A stretch of 64,000 nucleotides of DNA from Cryomorpha sp963741985. Its GTDB lineage: Bacteria; Bacteroidota; Bacteroidia; Flavobacteriales_D; Cryomorphaceae. Position numbers and translations under genes: made by a program. Location: NCBI GenBank assembly GCA_963741985.1, contig CAVUKD010000002.1, positions 1,116,001 through 1,180,000 on the forward strand, written 5' to 3'. Below, in pieces: positions 25,760-35,202 of the stretch. The notes below the pieces were generated by a model. It was not told where the DNA came from. It did not search any database and worked only from the letters and a program-made list of their open reading frames with translations. How positions within the stretch are numbered: the stretch's first letter is position 1; each line of letters starts with the position of its first letter.

Positions 25760-26466
25760 GAAAATGGGTCTTAATAGCTTTTCTTTTTGCTTATGCTGTG
25801 CCGGCCTTGCGCGCTCAGACGGATACCACAGACGTGGAAGAGGAGAAAGTGGAAGTGATTATCAAGGTACTCGACCGTTGGGACGATAAGCTCGTTTTTG
25901 AAATCACCAACGATATGTGGCTCGACCTACCCGAAGGTGTTGAGTTGGCCGGGTTTTCTCCGGGATTCAAAGCACAGTTTTATACCGATTATACGTTTGG
26001 TTCGGAGTCTATTTTTAGTTTTGCTTGGGGTTTTGGGATTAGTGCCGACAATGTGCGTAGCAACGCCCGCCCGGTGCAACTAGAATTTCCCGATGGCTCG
26101 CTAAGCCCACAGGAAATAGTGCCCTACCCCGAAAATTACGAATACGAGAAGAATAAATTTGTAACGACCTATCTCGAATTGCCTATAGAGTTTCGGATAA
26201 TAACGTATGGACGAAGTCCTTTCAAGTTTGCAGCTGGTTTTCGGTTGGGATATCTTCTCGGCGACCACCAAAAAATTATCGATACCGAAGGGAAACGGAA
26301 GCTCTACAACTTTAACGATATAACCACCTGGCGCTACGGAGTTTCAGCGCGAATTGGAGTGGGCAAAGTACAGCTCACCGGTTTTTATTCGCTTACACCG
26401 CTTATTGAAGGAGCGGATGATGTTATTCCTTTTTCGGTGGGGATTGCGCTTACGCCGATACGGTAA
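25756..26466 (+). CDS. Outer-membrane beta-barrel-like exported protein
   Basis: The 236-residue protein starts at an ATG overlapping the galE stop by 4 bp. It has a signal peptide (VLIAFLFAYAVPALRAQ) followed by an acidic patch (TTDVEEEKVEV). Alternating beta segments with AAGFRLGYLLGD, WRYGVSARIGVGKVQLTGFY and a C-terminal PFSVGIALTPIR resemble PorT-like or other small outer-membrane barrels. The role is unknown; the coupling to galE suggests an envelope context but is not proof. Confidence 0.7.
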   Translation: MRKWVLIAFLFAYAVPALRAQTDTTDVEEEKVEVIIKVLDRWDDKLVFEITNDMWLDLPEGVELAGFSPGFKAQFYTDYTFGSESIFSFAWGFGISADNVRSNARPVQLEFPDGSLSPQEIVPYPENYEYEKNKFVTTYLELPIEFRIITYGRSPFKFAAGFRLGYLLGDHQKIIDTEGKRKLYNFNDITTWRYGVSARIGVGKVQLTGFYSLTPLIEGADDVIPFSVGIALTPIR

Positions 26467-26499
26467 GTAGTGGATTTCGGAATGACTCCTAAACACATC

Positions 26500-26543
26500 C
26501 TTTGTATACTCTTTGTATAACACAATGTTATTTCGTATTTTTG
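26500..26543 (+). promoter_or_regulatory. Promoter and possible operator of the YafQ-type operon
   Basis: TTTG (26512-26515) is followed after 20 bp by TATTTTTG (26536-26543), an exact Bacteroidota promoter. A direct repeat CTTTGTATA (26500-26508 and 26511-26519, 11 bp apart) covers the -33 element and could be bound by the antitoxin for autoregulation. Confidence 0.6.
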
Positions 26544-26577
26544 AATACCCGATTTTCGGAAGATTAAAAAGAATACT

Positions 26578-26817
26578 ATGGGAACAAATGGCAGCCGCAA
26601 AGTACAAACAGCCTTTAGGTTTGATGCTGAACTATTAGATCTGATTCGAGAGAAAGCCCTTGCTCAAAGAAGAAGTCTAAATAATTATCTGGAGATATTA
26701 ATGTTGCGAGATGTGGGCAATATCCCGAATGCTGAAACGAAAAAGGCTATTCAGGAAGCCCGTGATGGAAATGTGGAGGCAATTGATGACCTTGATTCCT
26801 GGCTGGAAAAGCTATAA
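26578..26817 (+). CDS. RelB/DinJ-like antitoxin
   Basis: The 79-residue protein has an N-terminal ribbon-helix-helix-like segment (RKVQTAFRFDAELLDLIREK...RRSLNNYLEIL), then an acidic tail with IQEARDGNVEAIDDLD, a common antitoxin C-terminus that wraps the toxin. It lies 6 bp before the YafQ-like toxin gene and probably represses the shared promoter. Confidence 0.82.
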   Translation: MGTNGSRKVQTAFRFDAELLDLIREKALAQRRSLNNYLEILMLRDVGNIPNAETKKAIQEARDGNVEAIDDLDSWLEKL

Positions 26818-26823
26818 GCCTAC

Positions 26824-27102
26824 ATGTATAGTTTAGTTTTTACCGGCAAGTTTAAAAAGGACTTAAAGAAAATCAAAAGCAGAAAAGCCGATTTTGAGCT
26901 TGTTGTAGGTGTTCTCAAATCTTTGGAGAAAAACGGCATTGGCGGAATATCAAAATCAATGAGACCTCACAAACTCTCAGGGAATTATAAAGATAACTGG
27001 GAGTGTCACATAAAAACGGATTTGCTTATTATTTGGATCCAAATTGAAAGTCCGAATGTTATAAAGTTGGTAAGAGTTGGGTCTCATTCGGATTTATTTT
27101 GA
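26824..27102 (+). CDS. YafQ-type mRNA interferase toxin
   Basis: The 92-residue toxin of the RelE superfamily has the YafQ layout: YSLVFTGKFKKDLKKIKSR at the N-terminus, the HKLSGNYKDNWECHI core and RVGSHSDLF at the C-terminus. YafQ proteins cleave ribosome-associated mRNA; His and Asp residues in the core and C-terminal motifs are kept. With the antitoxin it forms a complete type II module. The gap 27103-27280 is empty. Confidence 0.88.
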   Translation: MYSLVFTGKFKKDLKKIKSRKADFELVVGVLKSLEKNGIGGISKSMRPHKLSGNYKDNWECHIKTDLLIIWIQIESPNVIKLVRVGSHSDLF

Positions 27103-27280
27103 AACTGTTGAAATCCCGTAAGAATTAAGAATATAGTCGAAACTTAAAGTATCATGTGATTCTTTGAAGGTGGAAATGCACGTACGGTGATACAGTAAGA
27201 TCTAAATCTCTTAATTGGCAAACGCTATTATTCTAATCAAAGCAACGATAAAACAATTACAAAGCGAATTCTTAGATTTC

Positions 27281-28081
27281 TCATTCCGGCAGAAGTTTTC
27301 CATTAAAAATATAATTTTCATCACGCAACTCGTATTCGGCATGGCAGGTATTATCCGGAAAAACCTCAAAATCACCGACGGGTTGAGTATATGCAAGTTG
27401 CGTCCACTTGATATATCGGTTAACAATACCGCCACCAATATATAGTGTGTCTGACTCACCGCCGAGATTGATGCCGCCTAAATCAGTAGACGTGCAATCT
27501 TTCTGATAATAATTTAAATCTAAAAACAAGAATTCGATAACCACACTATCCTCCGGTGCAGATTCGAAAACACCTTTGAATTTATTGATTACCAATAAAT
27601 CGCATCGGTCAACAATTGTAAAGGTTTTGTAGATACTATCTCGGCCATTGTCATCCGAAAAACACATAATATTCGGGGTTTTTTCTACAACGAGAGCGGC
27701 ATCGTACGTACCGGGGTCGAGGTTGTTTATTCCCTTTGTAACTACACTATCTCCGTACCCTTCCACTACATCTTGTCCCAAATACCACTTGTAATAAGCA
27801 CTATCTTCAAGTGCTTCAAATTTTATATTCCCCACATACAGAACACTATCCTCATACCAAGTATCCGCATTTGGGCCGAATACAAAAAGATCATCAAAAA
27901 TTTTGAACTCTGCAGTTACCGGACTTTCTCCGTAGCAGGGATCGTAGTTGGGACAATCGGGATTCGCTGGGTCTGTACATTCAGGTGGTGTTGGTGGTTC
28001 AGGATCCGGCTTACAACATTGCACCATTAATAAAACCCCAGCTATAAGCAGTAGAGTTGGAAAATTTATCTTTCGGTTCAT
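27281..28081 (-). CDS. Putative lipoprotein of unknown function
   Basis: The 266-residue protein begins with a lipoprotein-like signal (LLIAGVLLMVQCC), then a proline- and cysteine-rich linker (KPDPEPPTPPECTDPANP). The body is acidic and beta-rich, resembling PKD-like or Ig-like extracellular domains (DPGTYDAALVVEKTP), but I cannot name a family. It is 6 bp downstream of the next gene on the same strand, so the two form an operon of surface proteins. Confidence 0.68.
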   Translation of the reverse strand: MNRKINFPTLLLIAGVLLMVQCCKPDPEPPTPPECTDPANPDCPNYDPCYGESPVTAEFKIFDDLFVFGPNADTWYEDSVLYVGNIKFEALEDSAYYKWYLGQDVVEGYGDSVVTKGINNLDPGTYDAALVVEKTPNIMCFSDDNGRDSIYKTFTIVDRCDLLVINKFKGVFESAPEDSVVIEFLFLDLNYYQKDCTSTDLGGINLGGESDTLYIGGGIVNRYIKWTQLAYTQPVGDFEVFPDNTCHAEYELRDENYIFNGKLLPE

Positions 28082-28087
28082 ACCGGT

Positions 28088-28948
28088 CTAATTTTCAAGT
28101 TTGACTTTCAATGCCTCAATCTCATTTTGCTGCTGTAGAAGATAGAGTGTAAGTTCTTCCACTTTTTCAGTAAGTAACCGTAAAGTTTCACCAGTAGCAA
28201 GACCTTCGTCTTTAATAGTGCTTGCTATAGGCATTTTAGGTAGATGTCCATTCTTGTCAATGTAATCACGCAGATCGTTCAAAGGCATTAAAAGATACTG
28301 ATCGCTAAAAACATAATCAGGCCAATCTGCTTTGAGCTTCACAAACATCTCCTCCGCTATCGAAGAACCCTCAATATACAATGAATGATCGCCTACAAAA
28401 TGATCGGTGTTGATCCCAACTTTACCATCAGGAGAAAGAGAGATCGGAACTGCTCCAGTTGAACTATTTTTGAATTGGAAGTTTTTGTTACTTGATGTTT
28501 TCCAAACTAATTGCGGCAGAGTAGAACTTCCGTCATAACCGAGCCGAACCATATTTGTTGAATTCGATCTATAAATACCTAAACTAAAGCCTACCATTAA
28601 CTTTTCATTTCCTGAATTAAAATACCCTATTCTTGTCCTCCCAATCGCATCTACAGAAAGTAAGGGCGAAAGCTGAAATGGAGTGACTTCATTGTTGAAG
28701 CTATTTATTTTAAAGGCATAAGAAGGTTGTGTAGTGGTACTGAATTCTAAGTCAATTTGTAACGCGGTCCCTTTGTTATCCGATTGATTGATGTGAAGGG
28801 CTGCATCAGGTTTATCCTCATTAATGCCTATTCCATCTAAAGTGGCGGTATGATATAATGTTCCGCCCACCGTATAAAGTTTATCTACTTGTTGAGCTAC
28901 GGCAAATAGCGGCGTTAAAAATAGCAGGAGTATCAGGTTGTTTTTCAT
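28088..28948 (-). CDS. Exported protein with tail-fiber-like C-terminal region
   Basis: The 286-residue protein has a signal peptide (MKNNLILLLFLTPLFAVAQQ) and repeated short beta motifs (GIGINEDKPDAALHI, GRTRIGYF, DGKVGINTDHF) typical of trimeric fibre proteins. The C-terminus has DWPDYVFSDQYLLMPL, NGHLPKMPI, then a coiled coil (VEELTLYLLQQQNEIEALK). That ending is very common in Bacteroidota surface proteins and is related to phage tail-fibre chaperone-like tails. Substrate or ligand is unknown. A T10G10 tract lies about 140 bp upstream of its start. Confidence 0.75.
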   Translation of the reverse strand: MKNNLILLLFLTPLFAVAQQVDKLYTVGGTLYHTATLDGIGINEDKPDAALHINQSDNKGTALQIDLEFSTTTQPSYAFKINSFNNEVTPFQLSPLLSVDAIGRTRIGYFNSGNEKLMVGFSLGIYRSNSTNMVRLGYDGSSTLPQLVWKTSSNKNFQFKNSSTGAVPISLSPDGKVGINTDHFVGDHSLYIEGSSIAEEMFVKLKADWPDYVFSDQYLLMPLNDLRDYIDKNGHLPKMPIASTIKDEGLATGETLRLLTEKVEELTLYLLQQQNEIEALKVKLEN

Positions 28949-29087
28949 GGCGAATAGTTTTTTGTTTTCGCCAATATACAGACCTCAATACTTATGTTAC
29001 AAACTTGATATTTCCTAATCTTGAATAGTTAAAATATGTTTTCAGAGAATACAATATTTTGTAGTAACCTGTTTGTCAGTTATTCAA

Positions 29088-29107
29088 TTTTTTTTTTGGG
29101 GGGGGGG
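29088..29107. repeat. Homopolymer tract: ten T then ten G
   Basis: An uninterrupted run of ten T (29088-29097) followed by ten G (29098-29107) lies between the fibre-like gene (start 28948) and the PAP2-like gene (end 29169). Long G tracts are prone to slippage and are known phase-variation sites when inside promoters. The rest of 28949-29168 holds no gene. Confidence 0.85.
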
Positions 29108-29168
29108 TCATTTTGCATTTATTATTGAAACCCCAAACCTCCGACGGCTGAAGCCGATGAAAATTCCA

Positions 29169-29789
29169 TCATACAAAAACCCCAAAATAAACCGGCAGAT
29201 AAAGCGCAAAGAACCCAACAACAGCCCCTACATAAATTTGCGTCGGAGAATGGGCGTTGAGTACGAGCCGTGAAGTGAGCACCGCTCCGCCAATAAGAAT
29301 AAGCACCGACAGCAGCGCAACATTTCCAAAATTATGGATCCGAAACAAGCCGATAGTCGTTCCGATAAGGCCGAACACTCCAACCGCATGTGCGCTGATT
29401 TTCCACTTAAAGTTGATCAAGATAACCACCACAAGCGCAAGAATGCAGCCCATCAAAATAGAGTAAAGCACTTCTGTCAGATTTCCTTTTCGAAGGAGGT
29501 AATAGCCCAAAGCGAAAAAAAATACGGTAGAAATAAAAGGTGTGGTTCGCTCCTTTCGCAGTGGCATCGCAAGCGAAGAAATAACACCATACCAGCGCAG
29601 CAGGAGAATATTAATTCCCGGAAAGGCAATCGTACTCAGGCCAACAATTAAATAAATCAAGTGAATCTGCTCGATGCTGGTCGTCCCCTGCACATACCAA
29701 TCGAACTGAAAGGCTATAAAGACGCAGGCCAAAGGCATAATAAGCGGATGAAAAAGCGCTGAAATCCAAATCGCTATTCGTCGCGCCAT
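29169..29789 (-). CDS. PAP2-superfamily-like integral membrane protein
   Basis: The 206-residue protein has about six transmembrane helices. The segment KISAHAVGVFG and the later SRLVLNAHSPTQIYVGAVVG resemble the second and third PAP2 motifs (SxxxxH...SRxxxxxHxxxD/Q). The first motif (KxxxxxxRP) is only loosely matched by LRKERTTPF, so lipid phosphatase activity is uncertain. It is 3 bp downstream of rpoN on the same strand and probably co-transcribed. Bacteroidota have many such proteins annotated only as PAP2-like. Confidence 0.72.
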   Translation of the reverse strand: MARRIAIWISALFHPLIMPLACVFIAFQFDWYVQGTTSIEQIHLIYLIVGLSTIAFPGINILLLRWYGVISSLAMPLRKERTTPFISTVFFFALGYYLLRKGNLTEVLYSILMGCILALVVVILINFKWKISAHAVGVFGLIGTTIGLFRIHNFGNVALLSVLILIGGAVLTSRLVLNAHSPTQIYVGAVVGFFALYLPVYFGVFV

Positions 29790-29792
29790 CGT

Positions 29793-31244
29793 CTATAGTT
29801 GCTTTCTGAGCCGAGCTACCGGAATGTTGAGTTGCTCCCGGTATTTGGCTACAGTACGACGGGCAATATGATAGCCTTTCTCCTTGAGCACGGCAGCAAG
29901 CTTATCATCGGTAAGGGGTTTGACTTTATCCTCATTATCCACCGCAACCTGAAGAATCTTTTTCACTTCACGCGTAGAAACCTCTTCACCGGCATCATTG
30001 GTGAGCGATTCACTGAAAAAGCTTTTCAAGAGAAACGTACCGTAAGGGGTTTGGACGTATTTGCTGTTAGCCACCCGCGATATCGTGGAAATATCAAGGT
30101 GAACAATTTCTGCAATATCTTTGAGAATCATGGGCTTCAGCTTTGTCTCGTCGCCAGTAAGAAAATACTCCCGCTGAAAATCGGCAATGGCATTCATAGT
30201 AAACATCAGCGTTTGCTGCCTTTGCTTGATGGCATCGATAAACCAACGTGCCGAATCGATCTTTTGCTTTACGAACATAAGTGCTTCCTTCTGCCGCTTA
30301 TCCTTAGTAGGAGACTTGTCATAGCCTTTCATCATCTGGTTGTATGAATCGCTTACGCGCAACTCCGGGGCATTGCGCCCATTGAGCGATACCACAAGCT
30401 CGTCATCATCGGCGGTCAGCGTAAAATCGGGTACAATATGTTGAATCGTTTTTGAAGAATCGCGCGAACTGTTTCCGGGTTTGGGATTAAGCTTTACAAT
30501 CTCGCTAATAGCTATTTTCAGATCTTCGTCCGAAAGTTCCATCCGCTTGGTTATCCGGTCGTAATGTTTTTTGGTGAAAGCCTCGAAATACTTGTCTACC
30601 ACTTCATAGGCAATACGAATGGAAGGATAGCTTCGGTCTTTTCGCTGTAGCTGAAGCAAAAGGCATTCGCGAAGAGTTTGTGCGCCCACTCCTGCCGGAT
30701 CGAGCGACTGGATGGTTAACAGTGCTTCTTCGAGCTCCTCGTCAGTGGCCATAATATTCTGAGAGAAAGCCAGATCGTCTGAAATGTTCTCCAACTCGCG
30801 CCGCAGATATCCGTCGTCGTCCAAATTGCCAATTATTGTATTGGCAAGCGATTCCTGCTTTTCGGTAATATTGCGCCAGGAAAGCTGCTCTTTCAGATTT
30901 TCCCGAAAGGAAACGCCACTCGCAAATGGAATCGATTTTTCATCTGAATCCGATCCTTTATTTCGAATGCTGGTCTTGTATGCCGGGGTTTCATCATCAT
31001 CAATATAATCTGAAAAGTCGAATTCCTTTTCAGCCTCCGATTTTTCCTTCTCATCCCATTCTTCCTCCTGGGGTGCATCTTCTTCTTCCTTCTCGGCACC
31101 TTCGTCGAGCGCAGGGTTAGCTTCAAGTTCTTCCTTGATACGCTGCTCAAGCTCGACTGTAGGAACTTGTAGCAATTTCATCAACTGAATCTGCTGAGGA
31201 GAAAGCTTTTGAAGTAATTTTTGTTGTAAACTCTGCTTTAACAT
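29793..31244 (-). CDS. rpoN: RNA polymerase sigma-54 factor
   Basis: The 483-residue sigma-54 has all regions: the glutamine-rich activator-interacting N-terminus (SLQQKLLQKLSPQQIQLMKL), an acidic region II (about 45-110), the core-binding domain with LDPAGVGAQTLRECLLLQL, and the C-terminal DNA-binding domain ending with the RpoN box ARRTVAKYRE. It reads promoters of the GG-N10-GC type with an AAA activator. No such activator is in the window. Length is normal. Confidence 0.97.
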   Translation of the reverse strand: MLKQSLQQKLLQKLSPQQIQLMKLLQVPTVELEQRIKEELEANPALDEGAEKEEEDAPQEEEWDEKEKSEAEKEFDFSDYIDDDETPAYKTSIRNKGSDSDEKSIPFASGVSFRENLKEQLSWRNITEKQESLANTIIGNLDDDGYLRRELENISDDLAFSQNIMATDEELEEALLTIQSLDPAGVGAQTLRECLLLQLQRKDRSYPSIRIAYEVVDKYFEAFTKKHYDRITKRMELSDEDLKIAISEIVKLNPKPGNSSRDSSKTIQHIVPDFTLTADDDELVVSLNGRNAPELRVSDSYNQMMKGYDKSPTKDKRQKEALMFVKQKIDSARWFIDAIKQRQQTLMFTMNAIADFQREYFLTGDETKLKPMILKDIAEIVHLDISTISRVANSKYVQTPYGTFLLKSFFSESLTNDAGEEVSTREVKKILQVAVDNEDKVKPLTDDKLAAVLKEKGYHIARRTVAKYREQLNIPVARLRKQL

Positions 31245-31423
31245 ATTGAAAATATCATCTAAACTTTTCTGACTTCCGATAACCAGTAAGGAGACGGAAA
31301 GTTCGTAATTTTTTTTGGGTTATACCGATTTATCTATCAAATGTCGTGCATATCGTCCTGTGTCTGCACGATTGATAATAGCCCAGCATTTACCAATAAT
31401 ATCTTTGAAAATTTTAATTGGTA

Positions 31424-31978
31424 TTATAGACGAACCATTATTATCCGCCATCGATTTTTTAGTCGATACCGCTTTCCATTGTATAAAAATCCGAGACCAC
31501 TAATCCCCACAAATACAGCTGATAGCGGATAAACCTCTTTATCAATAACAGGTGTATTACCGGTATTAAAAATATTATTGGCAGCTGAAAAGATAAAAAA
31601 TACCGGAATCACGAGTAGCGTATTAGCAGCCAGGCGGTGTACGCCCTCTACTCTCGATCGGTCGGCCAAGTCGCTAACTTTCCGTAAGGGCACTTCCACG
31701 TATTCATTTACATAAAAAGAAGTATCCGAAAACTGAACGATCTTTCCTTTTTGGAAATTCTTTTCGTCCTTGATTTTAAATTCAATTTCATCGCCGATAT
31801 AATACCGGATTCGATGTTTGGTTCCCGGTTTTTCGAGAAGTAGAAAGGGTCGTAAATCTCCGTTTGAATCCGTGGGAACCTTCTGCCCAAAAACAGAGGA
31901 AGCGCCCAAAACCAAAAATGCCAAAAGCATCCAAACTGGAAAACCTCCCAAAAGTGAAAAAATGGGTTTATTCTTCAT
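31424..31978 (-). CDS. Hypothetical exported membrane protein
   Basis: From the ATG at 31978 (MKNKPIFSLLGG) the protein has 184 residues; a further upstream ATG would add five. It has a signal-like helix (VWMLLAFLVLGASSVFGQ), a beta-rich domain (IGDEIEFKIKDEKNFQKGKI, SDTSFYVNEYVEVPL), then two transmembrane helices and a basic tail (RYRLKNRWRIIMVRL). I do not recognise the family, though the middle part looks like a small Bacteroidota domain on unknown-function membrane proteins. It overlaps the aldehyde dehydrogenase gene by 11 bp. Confidence 0.65.
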   Translation of the reverse strand: MKNKPIFSLLGGFPVWMLLAFLVLGASSVFGQKVPTDSNGDLRPFLLLEKPGTKHRIRYYIGDEIEFKIKDEKNFQKGKIVQFSDTSFYVNEYVEVPLRKVSDLADRSRVEGVHRLAANTLLVIPVFFIFSAANNIFNTGNTPVIDKEVYPLSAVFVGISGLGFLYNGKRYRLKNRWRIIMVRL

Positions 31979-33416
31979 ACCGGATGCAAACATTTTTGGG
32001 TTCTGTGAAAAATTTCATTGCTTCAAATCCGCCTTCTCGACCTACTCCTGAGTTTTTAATTCCACCGAAAGGCGTGCGCAAATCGCGCTCCAACCAACAG
32101 TTCACCCATACAATTCCGGCGTGAATTTCTGCTGCTACGCGGTGTGCGCGTTTCAAATCGTTGGTCCATATTGTCGATGCCAGACCATAGACGGTTGCAT
32201 TCGCTTTTTGGAGGGCTTCGCCTTCCGTTTTAAATGTATCGATAGTGACCACAGGGCCAAAAATCTCTTCTTGATTGGTGCGGCAATTTTGGGTAAGACC
32301 TTCAATGACTGTGGGTTCGATAAAATATCCATCTTCAAGTCGCCCGCTCATTTTTACCTGATTTCCTCCGCACAGCACTTTTCCGCCCTCCTCTTTCGCC
32401 AAAGCGATATAGCTCAATACTTTCTCCATGTGTGGCTTGCTCACCACGGCTCCCATGCGGGTATCGTCGCTATTGGGATCGCCCACTTTCAGTTTGGTTA
32501 CCTTTTCAAGAAAAGCCTCTTTGAATTTTGGCGCAAGAGATTCTTCCACCAAAATACGTGATCCGCAAAGACATATCTGACCTTGATTTGAAAAAGAACT
32601 ACGGACGGTGGTGCGAATCATATCGTCAAAATCGCAATCGGCGAAAATAATATTTGGGTTTTTTCCGCCCAGTTCGAGGGAGAGTTTTTTAAATTTTGTC
32701 CCTGCTACCTCCACGATTTTCTTTCCGGTTTCGGTTCCGCCGGTAAAAGAAATAGCTTTAATTCCATCCACTCGACACATCGCATCGCCGGCTTTTGCAC
32801 CGAGACCATGAACGATATTTAAAACTCCAGCAGGCAATCCCACTTCGTGAACGGTTTTGGACAATAAGTAAGCCGTCATGGGCGTGATTTCGGATGGCTT
32901 GGCCACCACAGTATTACCAGCAGCAAGTGCCGGCGCAATCTTCCATGAAAAAAGATAAAGCGGCAGGTTCCAAGGAGATATACAACCTACAACGCCCAAT
33001 GGACGGCGTAGCGTATAATTTATTCCAAGACCTTCAGTATAATGGCTTTCGCTGGCAAACTGGGTGCACGCTGCCGCAAAAAATTCAAAATTGCTTACCG
33101 CACGGGGAATATCTACCGAACGGGCAAGCCATACTGGTTTCCCATTGTCACGCGACTCAGCTCTGGCGTAAGCCTCCAGATTATCTTCAATTCCTTTGGC
33201 GATTTTCATTAAAAAATGAAACCTATCGGTGACCGAAAGCCCGGACCATTTGGCGAAAGCCGACTGAGCAGCCTCGTAAGCCGCAGCAATATCTTCGGAA
33301 TCGCTATCGGGAATCTTGCTGTACACTCTTCCGGTGGCGGGTTCATAATTATCCAACCAACCCTTTTTAATGGCGGGTTTGAACGCACCGTTTATGTAAT
33401 TTGAAATTATCTCCAT
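31968..33416 (-). CDS. Aldehyde dehydrogenase (ALDH8-like; possibly 2-aminomuconic semialdehyde dehydrogenase)
   Basis: The 482-residue NAD(P)-dependent aldehyde dehydrogenase shows the usual motifs: CISPWNLPLYLF, the cofactor loop SFTGGTETGKK, the general base region LELGGKNPNI and the nucleophilic cysteine in NQGQICLCGSRI. The C-terminal WVNCWLERDLRTPFGG is like the ALDH8/AmnC group that oxidises 2-aminomuconate or 2-hydroxymuconate semialdehydes in tryptophan breakdown, so that substrate is plausible. No other kynurenine-pathway gene is adjacent, so the assignment stays open. Confidence 0.9.
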   Translation of the reverse strand: MEIISNYINGAFKPAIKKGWLDNYEPATGRVYSKIPDSDSEDIAAAYEAAQSAFAKWSGLSVTDRFHFLMKIAKGIEDNLEAYARAESRDNGKPVWLARSVDIPRAVSNFEFFAAACTQFASESHYTEGLGINYTLRRPLGVVGCISPWNLPLYLFSWKIAPALAAGNTVVAKPSEITPMTAYLLSKTVHEVGLPAGVLNIVHGLGAKAGDAMCRVDGIKAISFTGGTETGKKIVEVAGTKFKKLSLELGGKNPNIIFADCDFDDMIRTTVRSSFSNQGQICLCGSRILVEESLAPKFKEAFLEKVTKLKVGDPNSDDTRMGAVVSKPHMEKVLSYIALAKEEGGKVLCGGNQVKMSGRLEDGYFIEPTVIEGLTQNCRTNQEEIFGPVVTIDTFKTEGEALQKANATVYGLASTIWTNDLKRAHRVAAEIHAGIVWVNCWLERDLRTPFGGIKNSGVGREGGFEAMKFFTEPKNVCIRYEE

Positions 33417-33626
33417 TTGGTGTAAATCTCGGTATTATCTGCAATATAACACGCGCGAATAAAAGCGTTCTTTTTTTTCGAATCAGCCTTTCTTAAAAGA
33501 ACGGAAGCTAATTAAATGACCGTTTGGGAATTACAAAGAAAGTATATCATCGCGAAAGAAACGTTAAGTGCTGCACCCTATTGTTAAATTAGGTTAAGCA
33601 CACCGCTATCACCTCTGCGTTGCGCT

Positions 33627-33634
33627 TAACTTTG
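33627..33634 (+). promoter_or_regulatory. Probable -7 box for the two-component operon
   Basis: TAACTTTG matches TAnnTTTG exactly and ends 8 bp before the histidine kinase start codon. If real, transcription would begin almost at the TTG start, giving a nearly leaderless mRNA. No -33 TTG lies at the usual distance. Confidence 0.4.
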
Positions 33635-33642
33635 CTACTCTT

Positions 33643-35202
33643 TTGAAAAAATCATTCATCACAGCGCTCATAGTCCTGATCACCGTTTCACTGGTGGGAC
33701 TTATTGCGATTCAAATATTCTGGATTCAAAATTCCATAACACTTCGGAATGCGCAGTTTAGAGGAAGCGTGAAAATGTCGCTGGCTGAGCTAAACCGCCA
33801 GCTCGAGCAAGCTGAAAAAATGGAGCGATTGAAACGCCATGAGTTCGGACGCCGGTTAATTCTTCAGTTCGACAGCCTTCGCTCATCAAAAAATCAAATA
33901 CCCGGCCCGATCGCTTACACCGACACTGCTCGAACGGATACGGGCATAATTATCGGGGCTATTTTTGAAGGTCATCCTGGCGATCCGTCACAAACCAAAG
34001 AACCAAAAACGGTGGACGACCTGATACGTGAAGAGCAAGCCGCATTGGAGAAAGAGATAAAAAAAATGAATCGGTTTGATGATTTCCAGAGTCAAGAGAT
34101 CGCCCGGCTCATTTTGGATATGTCCACAATAGAGTCGGGATCCAATTTTTTGAGCCGCTATGGTGCACACGAAATCGATTCACTGCTTACCACAAACTTG
34201 CGCGAGGTAGGCGGCATAAATGCCGATTTTCAATTCGGAATTTTTGATATGTACAATGTGCCGCAGGTCATCCCCAAAAGAAGTGAGCCTTATTTGAATC
34301 AATTGATTTCGGAAGGATACACAGCGCGGCTTCTGCCGGCAGATTATATTACGCCCAATACCTATTTGCGACTTTGGTTTCCCAATCAGGACTCTTATCT
34401 GCTGAAATCTCTGTGGCCCCTTTTGGTTTCATCCGGTCTTTTTATGGTCACGATTATTCTCGCTTTTGGATATACTATCCGCACTATTTTGCGCCAAAAA
34501 AAGGTATCCGAGATCAAAAACGACTTTATCAATAATATTACCCACGAATTGAAAACGCCGATTTCCACGATTTCACTGGCTTGTGAGGCGCTTTCAGACC
34601 CCGCAATGTCGAATACAGAAGTAAAAGTGGGAAAGTTTGTGAGTATGATCAAAGACGAAAACAAAAGACTGGGCGTTTTGGTTGAGAGTGTATTGCGCAG
34701 TGCAGTTCTCGATCGTCGGGAAATCACATTGGCGCAAGACACCATAGATTTGCACGAAATTATCGATACTGCTATTCGAAATATTGAATTACAAGCTCGC
34801 CAAAAGGGAGGCAAAATTGAAAAATCCCTTCAGGCGAGTGAGCCCATTCTTATTGGCGACAAAATTCATCTTACAAACTTGATTTACAATCTATTGGATA
34901 ATGCAATAAAATACAGCGGCGACAAACCCGAAATAAAAGTAGGCACTACGAGTTCGGATGCTGCCATTACGATTCAAATAAGCGACAAAGGTATCGGGAT
35001 TCGAAAAGACGATCAGAAACGTATCTTTGAAAAACTTTTTAGGGTGCCTACAGGCAATGTTCACAACATTAAAGGATTCGGTTTGGGTCTGAGTTATGTG
35101 AAAGCCATTGTCGAAAAGCACCACGGAACCGTTTCCGTTCAAAGCGAATTTGGAAAAGGAAGTACATTTACCATACAATTACCATATAATTATGAACTCT
35201 AA
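33643..35202 (+). CDS. Two-component sensor histidine kinase
   Basis: The 519-residue kinase starts at TTG (MKKSFITALIVLITVSLVGL) because the first transmembrane helix begins within ten codons. A long extracytoplasmic sensor region with coiled-coil character follows (about 35-250), then a second membrane helix (about 258-280, LLVSSGLFMVTIILAFGY). The HisKA helix has the phosphoacceptor H301 in ITHELKTP, and the ATPase domain shows the N-box NLLDNAIKYS and G-box KGFGLGLSYVK. It overlaps the response regulator gene by 11 bp. The signal is unknown. Confidence 0.94.
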   Translation: MKKSFITALIVLITVSLVGLIAIQIFWIQNSITLRNAQFRGSVKMSLAELNRQLEQAEKMERLKRHEFGRRLILQFDSLRSSKNQIPGPIAYTDTARTDTGIIIGAIFEGHPGDPSQTKEPKTVDDLIREEQAALEKEIKKMNRFDDFQSQEIARLILDMSTIESGSNFLSRYGAHEIDSLLTTNLREVGGINADFQFGIFDMYNVPQVIPKRSEPYLNQLISEGYTARLLPADYITPNTYLRLWFPNQDSYLLKSLWPLLVSSGLFMVTIILAFGYTIRTILRQKKVSEIKNDFINNITHELKTPISTISLACEALSDPAMSNTEVKVGKFVSMIKDENKRLGVLVESVLRSAVLDRREITLAQDTIDLHEIIDTAIRNIELQARQKGGKIEKSLQASEPILIGDKIHLTNLIYNLLDNAIKYSGDKPEIKVGTTSSDAAITIQISDKGIGIRKDDQKRIFEKLFRVPTGNVHNIKGFGLGLSYVKAIVEKHHGTVSVQSEFGKGSTFTIQLPYNYEL

